A DNA stretch of 64,000 bases, taken from assembly GCF_019428685.1 (NCBI RefSeq), contig NZ_CP080096.1, forward strand, positions 62,001 to 126,000. The letters are read 5' to 3'. This DNA is from Paraburkholderia edwinii. Its GTDB lineage: Bacteria > Pseudomonadota > Gammaproteobacteria > Burkholderiales > Burkholderiaceae. The translations under genes and the position numbers were made by a program. The notes beneath the pieces were generated by a model. That model was not told the origin of the DNA. It was given only the letters and a program-made list of their open reading frames with translations, and searched no databases. This document shows, piece after piece, positions 35,655 to 43,244 of this stretch (the stretch's first letter is position 1; each line of letters starts with the position of its first letter).

Positions 35655-36151
35655 TACTGATTTCTCCACAACGTTCCGCACGATGATCGTTCTTGAGCTG
35701 ATTCGTCATGTCATGCCTCAAGGAATCGCGAATAAGAAAGGACCAGACGGCGCTATGGTGCAACCGATAGCAGTGGGCAAGAAGAGCCAAAATTATGCAA
35801 AACATATAGGCCATCGAGCGAACTCACATCGCGTGCGCGTAAAGCGTTAGCGCAATTCCCTGGCGCGTTTTCCATTTCTTGACCCTGTCCGTTTTGCTGA
35901 GCCCGCCTTAGTCTGGTGCCTACCAGAGCCCAGTGGCGATACGCGCATGGCAAGCGCCCATGCCGCGTATCGGCACCGGTGTCGAATCTGGATTGCGCCG
36001 CCTCGTTTAGCTCGTCGATGAGCTTGTCAATCAGTTCGCTAGTGAGCTTGACGACGAACCGGGCGGCGTAAAGAAAGCGAGCACGAGTTGCCCTCGCGCA
36101 GCCGCGATGTATCCCCGAACGACAACGGATCCATGAATTTACAAATCAGTA

Positions 36152-36172
36152 CTACGACAACTTGAATCGCAG
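36152..36172. promoter_or_regulatory. CTACGA-N9-TCGCAG operator-like site, distal, cupin gene
   Basis: Half sites at 36152-36157 and 36167-36172, one mismatch from a perfect dyad. The centre is 110 bases upstream of the cupin ATG and exactly 73 bases from the centre of the next copy, about seven helical turns. Same half-site and spacing as the sites at 36225 and 36866. Confidence 0.6.
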
Positions 36173-36224
36173 TCTAACAGAAAATTTCCTACAATTCCTT
36201 CATCGATGCTTCCCGGCATCCGAT

Positions 36225-36245
36225 CTACGATTTTTCCGATCGTAG
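36225..36245. promoter_or_regulatory. CTACGA-N9-TCGTAG operator-like site, proximal, cupin gene
   Basis: A perfect 6-base dyad with a 9-base T-rich spacer. It ends 26 bases before the cupin start codon, so it probably lies in or just downstream of the promoter. Second of three copies of the motif. Confidence 0.65.
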
Positions 36246-36271
36246 ACAGACAGATCATCAGGAGTGACCTT

Positions 36272-36703
36272 ATGAATTCCATCAAGACCCTTCTCGCCGC
36301 CTCAATCGCCGCCGTTTCCGTTCTGTGCGCCTTGCCATCCGCGCACGCGCATGGCACCGACAATGCGCTGGAAACCATCGCGCCCGCGTTCAAGACACCG
36401 ATCGCAAATGTGCCCGGCAAGACGATGACCGCACTCGTCGTCGACTACAAGCCAGGCGGCAAGTCGCGGCCGCATCGGCATGGCGACGCGTTCGTGGTGG
36501 CCTATGTACTGCAGGGAGAAATTCGCAGCGCTGTCAACGGCGGCGAGCCGCGCGTCTACCACGCCGGCGAATCATGGACCGAAGCACCCGGCGACCATCA
36601 CACGGACAGCGAAAACGCGAGCAGCACCAAGCCCGCGAAACTGCTCGCGATCTTTGTCGCCGCGGACGACGACAAAGACCTTGTGATCTGGGACAAGAAG
36701 TAA
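36272..36703 (+). CDS. Exported cupin-domain protein
   Basis: 143 residues. The signal peptide MNSIKTLLAASIAAVSVLCA ends near SAHA. The cupin core is KSRPHRHGDAFVVAYVLQGEIRSAV (about residues 67-91) with the two metal-binding His, and a second block WTEAPGDHHTDSENAS supplies further His. It is therefore a periplasmic metal-binding cupin of unknown substrate. ATG 36272 follows AGGAGTGACC. A strong terminator follows. Two CTACGA-type palindromes upstream suggest a dedicated regulator shared with the gene at 36927. Confidence 0.85.
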   Translation: MNSIKTLLAASIAAVSVLCALPSAHAHGTDNALETIAPAFKTPIANVPGKTMTALVVDYKPGGKSRPHRHGDAFVVAYVLQGEIRSAVNGGEPRVYHAGESWTEAPGDHHTDSENASSTKPAKLLAIFVAADDDKDLVIWDKK

Positions 36704-36731
36704 GCACGCCAGACCCGGATAGACAAAAGAC

Positions 36732-36760
36732 AAAAGGCGATCCGCTGGATCGCCTTTTTT
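36732..36760 (+). terminator. Intrinsic terminator after the cupin gene
   Basis: A perfect 12-base stem AAAAGGCGATCC / GGATCGCCTTTT with a GCT loop and trailing T run (TTTTTT at 36755-36760). It lies 29 bases after the stop. The stem is flanked by A on the left and T on the right, so it could act in both directions. Confidence 0.9.
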
Positions 36761-36865
36761 GCATTTACCCGCCCTCCCGGGCTATCACCATGCATCCCGA
36801 CGCTATACGCCGAGAGTCCATCTATTCATTACGCTTGCACTCTAACTGACGATCCTTTATCTTTA

Positions 36866-36886
36866 CTACGACTTATCAAGTCGTAG
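36866..36886. promoter_or_regulatory. Perfect CTACGACTT / AAGTCGTAG palindrome upstream of small exported gene
   Basis: Nine-base arms (36866-36874 and 36878-36886) around ATC. The outer six bases of each arm match CTACGA-N9-TCGTAG, as at the two sites upstream of the cupin gene. It ends 40 bases before ATG 36927, the right place for an operator. Confidence 0.7.
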
Positions 36887-36926
36887 ATTGAAATGTTAGG
36901 TGTTAGATCGTAGAGAGTGAAGCATC

Positions 36927-37184
36927 ATGAAGCCGATCCGATTAGTCAGCACGCTTTGTGCCGTTGCCGTCATATCTACTTGCATTGCCGCCTGGGCATC
37001 GGCGACGGAATCGGCATCGGTCACATGTGAATTGATCAGCGAGATAAGCGCAGGCCATCCGGGCGCAGTGTCATTGACCGCGCCGGACGCTTACGCAGGC
37101 CTTCCCCTGGCGCCGCAGACGCCATCCTGTCGCACCGGGGGTAAGCCAACTGCCGCTTCCGCGTGCAACAACGACCTTATCTAG
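36927..37184 (+). CDS. Small exported hypothetical protein
   Basis: 85 residues with a signal peptide (MKPIRLVSTLCAVAVISTCIAA to WASA). The mature part, about 60 residues, carries three Cys (VTCELIS, PSCRTGG, SACNNDLI), a pattern seen in small secreted proteins. The upstream palindrome shared with the cupin gene suggests co-regulation. Its TAG stop lies in a CTAG that is also the stop of the convergent BON gene, giving a 4-base overlap. Function unknown. Confidence 0.7.
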   Translation: MKPIRLVSTLCAVAVISTCIAAWASATESASVTCELISEISAGHPGAVSLTAPDAYAGLPLAPQTPSCRTGGKPTAASACNNDLI

Positions 37185-37522
37185 CCGTTGCCGCCGTGGA
37201 ACAACGTCAGCTTGTTCGACACCGACGTCACGCCTTGCACCGAGCGGGCTATCTGTTCAGCCTGAGCGATCTGCGAGCCGTCCTTGACGCTGCCGCTTAG
37301 CGTTACCGCGCCGCCGCGCGCCTTGACGAACACGCCCGACACGTCGAAGCCCTGCGCCCTGCTCAAGGCGCGCCGCACTGCTTTGGCCAGCGCCCGGTCA
37401 GCCTGTTTCGACGACTGGGCCGGAGCAGCGGTCGTGGCCGCATCGTTTTGCGCGAACGCCGGCGGAATCGCGACAGCCAGTGCGGCTCCCAGTAACAGCG
37501 CCTGAATGATCCTTCGTTTCAT
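37181..37522 (-). CDS. BON-domain periplasmic protein
   Basis: 113 residues. The signal peptide MKRRIIQALLLGAALAVAIP ends near AFA. A single BON domain follows: ALAKAVRRALSRAQGFDVSGVFVKARGGAVTLSGSVKDGSQIAQAEQIARSVQGVTSVSNKL in pieces (about residues 43-105). BON domains bind phospholipid, as in OsmY and Kbp, and protect the envelope under osmotic stress. ATG 37522 follows GAGGAGGCAAT. It converges on the small exported gene. Confidence 0.85.
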   Translation of the reverse strand: MKRRIIQALLLGAALAVAIPPAFAQNDAATTAAPAQSSKQADRALAKAVRRALSRAQGFDVSGVFVKARGGAVTLSGSVKDGSQIAQAEQIARSVQGVTSVSNKLTLFHGGNG

Positions 37523-37683
37523 ATTGCCTCCTCGCTGCACATTGTTGCCGTTACTGACGGAAAATGGCCCTCATTTTCAGCACTGTAGGTGATGTGGAAG
37601 GAATCCGCAAAGAAGCCCCGCGCAGCCTTGCTGCATAACGAAGCAAGCCGCCAACGGGGCAATCTGAAACGTGTTTCGGCGAT

Positions 37684-39309
37684 TCAGCGAACGCTAAACA
37701 CCGCGACCTGGCGCGCGAGATCCTGCGACTGCTGATCGAGCGCCTGGGCCGCCGCACTAGCCTGTTCGACCAGCGCCGCATTTTGCTGCGTAATCGAATC
37801 CATCAGACTGATTGCCGTGTCGACCTGTTCGATGCCGGTGCGCTGCTCGAGCGCGGCCGCCACGATCTCGTTCATCACCAGCGCAAAGCGTTGCACCGTG
37901 GTGAGCACCTGTTGCATCGCCTGCTCGGCTTCGGTCACCAGCCCCGTACCGTCGGCCGCTGCGCTTACGGAATCCGCGATCAGCTCACCGATCTGTTTTG
38001 CCGCGGACGACGAATGCTGCGCAAGCGCGCGCACTTCCGCGGCGACCACCGCAAAACCGCGGCCATGTTCGCCGGCGCGCGCTGCTTCGACGGCGGCATT
38101 CAACGCGAGGATATTCGTCTGAAACGCGATGCCGTCGATAATGCCGGTGATATCCGCGATCTTGCGCGAACTCACGTCGATGCGGCTCATCGTGCCCGTC
38201 ATGCGGCCGATCACCGCACTGCTGCTTTGCGCAGCGGACGAAGCGTCGTCAGCGAGGCCGCGCGCCTGCTGAGCGTGGTCGGCATTCTGCTTGACCGTCG
38301 CGGTGAGCTCGCTCATGCTTGCCGCCGTTTCCTCGAGCGAGGCCGCCTGCTCTTCGGTGCGCGACGACAGGTCTAGCGTGCCAGCGGCAATCTCGCGCGT
38401 CGCGGTGCCGATCGTTTCGCAACTGTCGCGTACCGCCGTCACCGTTTTCGATAGCTGGGCCTGCATCGCTTGCAGGCCGGCGAGCAATTGCCCCATTTCG
38501 TCCGCACGGCGCGTCTCGATCGCGCGGCTCAGGTCGCCGGCCGCGATCGCGTTGAAATGACCGAGTGCGTCGTCGAGCGGACGCATGATCGCGCGGCGCA
38601 ACGTGATCCAGCTGACCACGGCGGCCAGCAGCCCGATCGCGATCAGCGCCGACGATGCGATCAGAAAAGTTCTGAAGTCATGTTCAGCCTCTTCGTAACG
38701 GCGCTGCGCATTCGTATAGAGAGTGCGCTTCAACGCTTCGTCAGCGGTGGTCAAATCGTTGAAAAGCGGGCTCAGTTGCACGGTGCCGATACGATCGGCC
38801 ACGGCGCGCTCGCCCTTTTTCAGCGCATCCATAAACGCGAGCATCGCGTTGCGCAGCGCCTCGCGGTGCTGGTTCGCCGCTTCGATCAGCGACGCTTCGC
38901 CCGGCTCGTGAGGCTGCCCGACGAAGCGATTCCAGGCGTCGTCCGATTGCGCGAGGTATTCGGTCGCCTTTGCAATCTGGCGCTGCGTCATCGCGTCGTC
39001 GGCATTTGCGGTTGCCGCGCCGAGCACGAGGCGCATGCGTGCGATCAACAATTCGGCTGCGCCGATATGCATCGTGGCGGCCAGCTTGTTCTGATAGGTA
39101 TCGCGATTCGCGCGGTTCGCCGTATAGCCGCCTTGCAGACCAAAACCGCCGATCGCAAGCATCAGCGCTGCAAGCAACGCGACCGTCAAGGCAATGCGCG
39201 CTTGCAGCGTGAAGGCGCCGCGGCGCTTTGCGATGAATCGCGTGCTTGAGCTATGCGCGACGTCGTAATGTGATGCGTCAGCCGCGCCGGCGGCCAGAGC
39301 GTGCGTCAT
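37684..39309 (-). CDS. Methyl-accepting chemotaxis protein
   Basis: 541 residues. TM1 is at about residues 36-55 (ARIALTVALLAALMLAIGGF), a four-helix-bundle (TarH-like) periplasmic domain spans about 56-210, and TM2 is around ALIAIGLLAAVVSWI. HAMP and a signalling domain follow with the tip block RAGEHGRGFAVVAAEVRALAQHSS and flanking methylation helices (SLEETAASMSELTATVKQNADHA). It signals through CheA/CheW. It lies 46 bases after the stop of the AAHS carrier on the same strand, so it may be part of that transcript and sense the carrier's substrate. No CheR-docking pentapeptide was seen at the end. Confidence 0.92.
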   Translation of the reverse strand: MTHALAAGAADASHYDVAHSSSTRFIAKRRGAFTLQARIALTVALLAALMLAIGGFGLQGGYTANRANRDTYQNKLAATMHIGAAELLIARMRLVLGAATANADDAMTQRQIAKATEYLAQSDDAWNRFVGQPHEPGEASLIEAANQHREALRNAMLAFMDALKKGERAVADRIGTVQLSPLFNDLTTADEALKRTLYTNAQRRYEEAEHDFRTFLIASSALIAIGLLAAVVSWITLRRAIMRPLDDALGHFNAIAAGDLSRAIETRRADEMGQLLAGLQAMQAQLSKTVTAVRDSCETIGTATREIAAGTLDLSSRTEEQAASLEETAASMSELTATVKQNADHAQQARGLADDASSAAQSSSAVIGRMTGTMSRIDVSSRKIADITGIIDGIAFQTNILALNAAVEAARAGEHGRGFAVVAAEVRALAQHSSSAAKQIGELIADSVSAAADGTGLVTEAEQAMQQVLTTVQRFALVMNEIVAAALEQRTGIEQVDTAISLMDSITQQNAALVEQASAAAQALDQQSQDLARQVAVFSVR

Positions 39310-39355
39310 CGAATCAGATCCCCGTATTTATGTTCTTATCGATCGGGTCGGCGTG

Positions 39356-40783
39356 TTATGAATCGCCGAGCACCGAGCTTCTTTGTATCGGCTCCACGGT
39401 CTTAGCGGCAGCCGCATTATGTGGAGCCATGTTTTGCTGAGCGTTCTGGGCATGCTGCGCCCCAAAGCGCACGCGATAGAGCAGCGACAGCACCGCCGAA
39501 AACACCGCTGTCACCACAAACAGCAGCGCAGCCGCATAGAACAGCTGTGCGATCGGCAAGTGCATCGACAGCAGCAAGCCGCCGATCACAGGCCCCGACA
39601 CCGAGCCGATCTTGCCGACCGAAATCGCACTGCCCACACCGGCCGAGCGGAACGAGGTCGGATAGATCATGCCAGCTACCGCATAGAGCCCGTATTGCGC
39701 GCCGACCACGCAAAAGCCGGTGGCAAACACGGCCAGCATCAGCCACGCTTGCGACGTCGTGAAGCCGAGCGCGGCAGCGACCGGTGCGCCGAGTGCCGGC
39801 AGCGAGATGATCGCGAGCACGCCGTGGCGATCGACAAAGCGGCACAGCACGAGGCCACCGATCACGCCACCGACCGAGAACATCGTCGTAATGAGCCCGG
39901 CTCCCTGCGGATTGATGCCGATGCCTTCCATCAGAATCGGCAGCCAGTTCTGCAGGAAGTAGAGCGTCATCGAGTTCACGATAAACACGATCCAGAGCAG
40001 CGGCGTGATACCGGCAAGGCCGTCGGAGAAAATCAGCTTCAGCACGAAGCGCTTTTTCTCCTGCACTTCGCCGGCGATAAATTGCGCGTCCGCGGGAATC
40101 TGCAATTCCGGGCGCAACCGCGCGACGAGCTTGCGCACCGCGTCCACACTGCGCTGGCGCACGACCAGCAGCTTCGCCGATTCGGGCAGCGTGAAAATCA
40201 GCAGCACCGCGACGAGCAGCGATCCGCCGCCACCGACGACGAACATCACCGGCCAGCCGTAACGATGAATCAGCGATGACGAAACGAGCCCGCCGGACCC
40301 GGCGCCGATCGAAAAGCCCGAGAACATCAGCGTGACCCACGTTGCGCGCAAGCGCTTGGGCGCATATTCGGCAACCAGTGCAACCGAATTCGGAATCACG
40401 CCGCCCATGCCGATACCCGCGATAAAACGCAGCAGCATCAGTTCGTTCAACGATGTGACCCACACCGATGCCAGCGTCAACGCACCGAAAAACAGGCTGC
40501 CCGAAACGATTGCCTTCTTGCGGCCGAAGCGGTCGCCGATATAACCGAAGATAAACGAGCCGATCAGCGTGCCCAACAGGCCCGCGCCGAACACCGCACC
40601 GAACCCGCCGCGCGCGACGTGCCATTCCTTGATGATGGCGGGCGCCGCGAACGACACGGCCGTCTGATCGTAGCCGTCCATCAGCATGATCATGAAACAC
40701 CAGAACAACAGCCCGACGGCGAAACGCCCCGTCTTTTGTTCTTCTACCAGTGTCGCGATATTGAATGTCCGGTCTGCTTGCAT
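39356..40783 (-). CDS. AAHS-family aromatic-acid MFS transporter (first copy)
   Basis: 475 residues with 12 predicted membrane segments. The AAHS signature is MDGYDQTAVSFAAPAI (about residues 33-48), with the loop 2-3 motif GYIGDRFGRKKAIV (about 76-89). IAGIGMGGVIPNSVALVAEYAPKRLR is another family block. It is proton-driven uptake of aromatic acids, as with PcaK/BenK. ATG 40783 is selected over an upstream frame because the LVEEQKTGRF leader is family-typical. It lies between the porin and chemoreceptor genes, all leftward. A paralogue sits at 55145-56557. Confidence 0.9.
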   Translation of the reverse strand: MQADRTFNIATLVEEQKTGRFAVGLLFWCFMIMLMDGYDQTAVSFAAPAIIKEWHVARGGFGAVFGAGLLGTLIGSFIFGYIGDRFGRKKAIVSGSLFFGALTLASVWVTSLNELMLLRFIAGIGMGGVIPNSVALVAEYAPKRLRATWVTLMFSGFSIGAGSGGLVSSSLIHRYGWPVMFVVGGGGSLLVAVLLIFTLPESAKLLVVRQRSVDAVRKLVARLRPELQIPADAQFIAGEVQEKKRFVLKLIFSDGLAGITPLLWIVFIVNSMTLYFLQNWLPILMEGIGINPQGAGLITTMFSVGGVIGGLVLCRFVDRHGVLAIISLPALGAPVAAALGFTTSQAWLMLAVFATGFCVVGAQYGLYAVAGMIYPTSFRSAGVGSAISVGKIGSVSGPVIGGLLLSMHLPIAQLFYAAALLFVVTAVFSAVLSLLYRVRFGAQHAQNAQQNMAPHNAAAAKTVEPIQRSSVLGDS

Positions 40784-41004
40784 GTGCGTTCCATATGCGT
40801 CGTCAGCGCGCCGCGCGTTCGCGCGTGTGCGTTGCCGTGTTCTCCTCATGCTCTCAAGGCTGCCCGTTGCAGCGCCGCTGCCCGGGAGCCACAATATAAG
40901 GCTCGCCGTGCAGCGGCAGAATCAAAAAATAGCGATGAAGAGATAGAAAAAAGTGAATAAACCCGCTTATCTCTCACTTCTCGTCACGCCATAGCGCCTC
41001 CGCT

Positions 41005-42096
41005 TCAGAACATGTGGTTAATGCCAATCCGCCCAACCGTCTGCGCGTTCGAGCTCGACGCGAGATAGCCGAACTGCTCGGCATGCGCATTCGGTCCCGA
41101 CGCGCGCTGCAAGCCGACGCCCGCGTAAATCTGCGTGACCTTCGACAGGTAATGCGTCAAAAACAGGTTGTACTGATTGAACGTCAGGTCGTCGAACGTC
41201 GAACGGTTGTACGAGAGGCCCAGGATGTACAGGCGCGCGCCACCGCTCAGATCGATGTTCACGCCGGCCTGGTAGTTGTGCTCATGCTCCGCGCCCTGCG
41301 CGTTTTCGAGCTTCACATCCGTATACGTGAGGTGTGGCGTGAATGCGCCGACCACCACCGACCCGCCCACCGCGATCGTGCTGTAGCGGCTCGCATTGAA
41401 CTGCACGCCGGAGCGCAACTGCTGGCCGAGCAGCGACGTCACGCTGAAAACGCCGAACACGTCCGCCGTACGGTTGTGCGACATCGTGTACGCGGCGCCG
41501 AGCTTTACGATGCCGTTGCCGTAACGCACGCCGACGCTGTACTGCCGTCCCGCGCTGAAATCGCCGGCCTGATTGCCGAAACTGTTCATCGCGCCGGCCT
41601 GGAAGCCGTGAAAATTGATCGTCTCGTACTTCACCGAGTTGTTCAGCGCGTGCGTGTTCGCGAGGCCGTCAAGATTACCGACCGTGTAGAACGACGAAAT
41701 ACCGGGCACGGAGTTGTTCAGCGCACCGACGTACTCATAGATGTAGTCCGGAATATTGCCGAAGCTGAGCGCACCCCACTTGTCGTTTGCAAGGCCGACG
41801 TACGCATCGCGGTTGAAGAAGCTGGTCGGGTTGATCTGCGCGCCCGTATTGGACAGGTAGCCGGATTCGAGCCGCGCGAACACCGCGTTGCCGCCACCGA
41901 GGTCTTCCCTGAGCAGAAAGCCCCAGCGGTCAGGTGTCCGTTTACCGGCCGATTGCTGCACCAGATGACCTCCATGCGAGTTCGTCACGAAGTCGACACC
42001 CGAGTCGATACTCCCGTATATCGTCGCGGACGACTGCGCGAACGCAGGACAACTCAGCAGCGCGGCACATCCGCCGACGAATAGTCGTGTCTTCAA
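41005..42096 (-). CDS. Gram-negative porin (OpcP/OmpC type)
   Basis: 363 residues. The signal peptide ends at CPAFA; the mature protein starts QSSATIYGSIDSGVDFVTN, the standard betaproteobacterial porin opening. GFLLREDLGGGNAVFARLESG is another family block, and the C-terminal GINHMF has the terminal Phe required for BAM-mediated insertion. The start is TTG at 42096: GGAGG lies 5 bases before it and no ATG is available upstream of the signal peptide. The gene is divergent from the UbiX gene and heads the carrier/chemoreceptor set, so it probably admits the island's substrate. Confidence 0.9.
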   Translation of the reverse strand: MKTRLFVGGCAALLSCPAFAQSSATIYGSIDSGVDFVTNSHGGHLVQQSAGKRTPDRWGFLLREDLGGGNAVFARLESGYLSNTGAQINPTSFFNRDAYVGLANDKWGALSFGNIPDYIYEYVGALNNSVPGISSFYTVGNLDGLANTHALNNSVKYETINFHGFQAGAMNSFGNQAGDFSAGRQYSVGVRYGNGIVKLGAAYTMSHNRTADVFGVFSVTSLLGQQLRSGVQFNASRYSTIAVGGSVVVGAFTPHLTYTDVKLENAQGAEHEHNYQAGVNIDLSGGARLYILGLSYNRSTFDDLTFNQYNLFLTHYLSKVTQIYAGVGLQRASGPNAHAEQFGYLASSSNAQTVGRIGINHMF

Positions 42097-42457
42097 CTTG
42101 CCTCCAAATATTGTTTTGCGATGTTGTTATCGTGTCCGGCCGTGGTCTCCTGGACCGGCACGGCTGTCTGTCGTACGTAAAGAGCCGCGCGTCGCGTCAT
42201 CGTGATGCTGCTGATCCGCTTCGCGCGTCGACAGTCTCTTCACGCTGCGCAAAGTGTAGCGATGTCATTTCCGCTTTTGAATCGTGAAATATTTATCAAT
42301 CGATAGAACAATGCGAATACTCGCCTGGGGTATTTACCAGGAAGTTCCGAAAAACCTGATTGCGCGTCTTTAATCGCCGCTATTACGCGTGCTACCATCC
42401 GCGCGATCAAAGCGAGTTTCGAAACGATAAGAATCCGCTCTCGCGGAGGAGAACAGA
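42097..42457. promoter_or_regulatory. Divergent control region, porin versus UbiX-led catabolic operon
   Basis: 361 bases with no gene. It contains the 11-mer ATTTATCAATC at 42291-42301 followed by GATAG, giving a TATC-AATC-GATA dyad at 42294-42305. The same 11-mer recurs, inverted, in the gap before the FAD monooxygenase (43188-43198). It is a candidate operator for the island's LysR regulator. Confidence 0.5.
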
Positions 42458-43036
42458 ATGCAAGTCAGGGCAGTACCGCCACGGCGGATGGTTGTCGGCA
42501 TCAGCGGAGCGTCGGGCGTCGTATACGGCGTGAGGCTCCTGCAGTTGCTCCGGCAAATGGACATCGAGACGCATCTGGTGATGAGCCGTTCCGCGCAGGT
42601 CACGCTCGCGCACGAATCGGACTACAGCGTCGCCGACGTGCGCGCGCTCGCCACCGTCTGCTACTCGAACACCGATATCGGCGCCGCAATTTCGAGCGGC
42701 TCGTTCCCCGTGATGGGCATGATCGTCGCGCCCTGTTCGATCAAGACGCTATCGGAAGTCGCGACAGGCGTGACAAGCGGGCTGCTCTCGCGCGCCGCGG
42801 ACGTCACCTTGAAGGAGCGCCGCCGACTCGTGCTGATGGTGCGCGAAACGCCGCTGCATCTGGGCCACCTGCGCAGCATGACGAGCGTCACCGAAGCGGG
42901 CGCGATCGTCTATCCGCCGGTGCCCGCATTCTACGCGAACCCGGAATCGATCGACGATATGGTCGATCACACGCTCGGCCGCGTGCTCGACCTGTTCGGT
43001 ATCGAGACCTCGGTCGTGCACCGCTGGGGCATGTAG
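42458..43036 (+). CDS. UbiX-family flavin prenyltransferase
   Basis: 192 residues with the UbiX layout: VVGISGASGVVYGVRLLQLL (FMN-binding start, about residues 12-31), PCSIKTLSEVATGVTSGLLSRAADVTLKERR (about 90-120) and LVLMVRETPLHLGHLRSM (about 122-139). The family attaches a dimethylallyl group to FMN to make prenyl-FMN, the cofactor of UbiD decarboxylases. The partner UbiD-type gene is at 52556-54133, the far end of the same plus-strand run. The start follows GGAGGAGAACAG. A housekeeping ubiquinone role is unlikely given the context. Confidence 0.92.
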   Translation: MQVRAVPPRRMVVGISGASGVVYGVRLLQLLRQMDIETHLVMSRSAQVTLAHESDYSVADVRALATVCYSNTDIGAAISSGSFPVMGMIVAPCSIKTLSEVATGVTSGLLSRAADVTLKERRRLVLMVRETPLHLGHLRSMTSVTEAGAIVYPPVPAFYANPESIDDMVDHTLGRVLDLFGIETSVVHRWGM

Positions 43037-43175
43037 CAGACACGCGTCTGTCATGCCCGGCAATTAACAAATTTGCTCGATGATCCGTTCGGATTCTTTT
43101 GCTTCTTAAGTGTCAGGCGTTGTTTTAAAGTTCATTCCAGTTTTCAGCGGGTAATGCATTAAACGGCATTAAAAA

Positions 43176-43199
43176 AATTTATCGATAGATTGATAAATT
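43176..43199. promoter_or_regulatory. Inverted repeat upstream of the FAD monooxygenase gene
   Basis: AATTTATC (43176-43183) and GATAAATT (43192-43199), perfect arms with an 8-base spacer. It lies 45 bases before ATG 43245 in an AT-rich gap. The right arm and spacer contain the reverse complement of ATTTATCAATC, found also before the UbiX gene. Confidence 0.6.
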
Positions 43200-43244
43200 A
43201 ACCCGATAAAACGCGCCCAACACGAAAAGAGGTTGATTCGACGA

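Larger units (their letters stand above)
35655..36271. other. Divergent non-coding region between efflux operon and cupin gene
   Basis: About 617 bases without a convincing gene. The left part must carry the efflux promoter. No regulator gene lies directly upstream of the pump, unlike many MexEF-type operons. The right part holds two of the CTACGA-type palindromes listed separately. Short frames on both strands look non-coding. Confidence 0.5.

Noticed and set aside
36872..36912. A fourth CTACGA-type site near 36907 (TCGTAG half-site)
   Set aside because: Only one half-site is present; no CTACGA at the required 9-base spacing.
42458..43036. UbiX as a ubiquinone-synthesis gene
   Set aside because: It sits at the head of a catabolic run with its own UbiD partner and aromatic carriers; housekeeping use is less likely, though not excluded.
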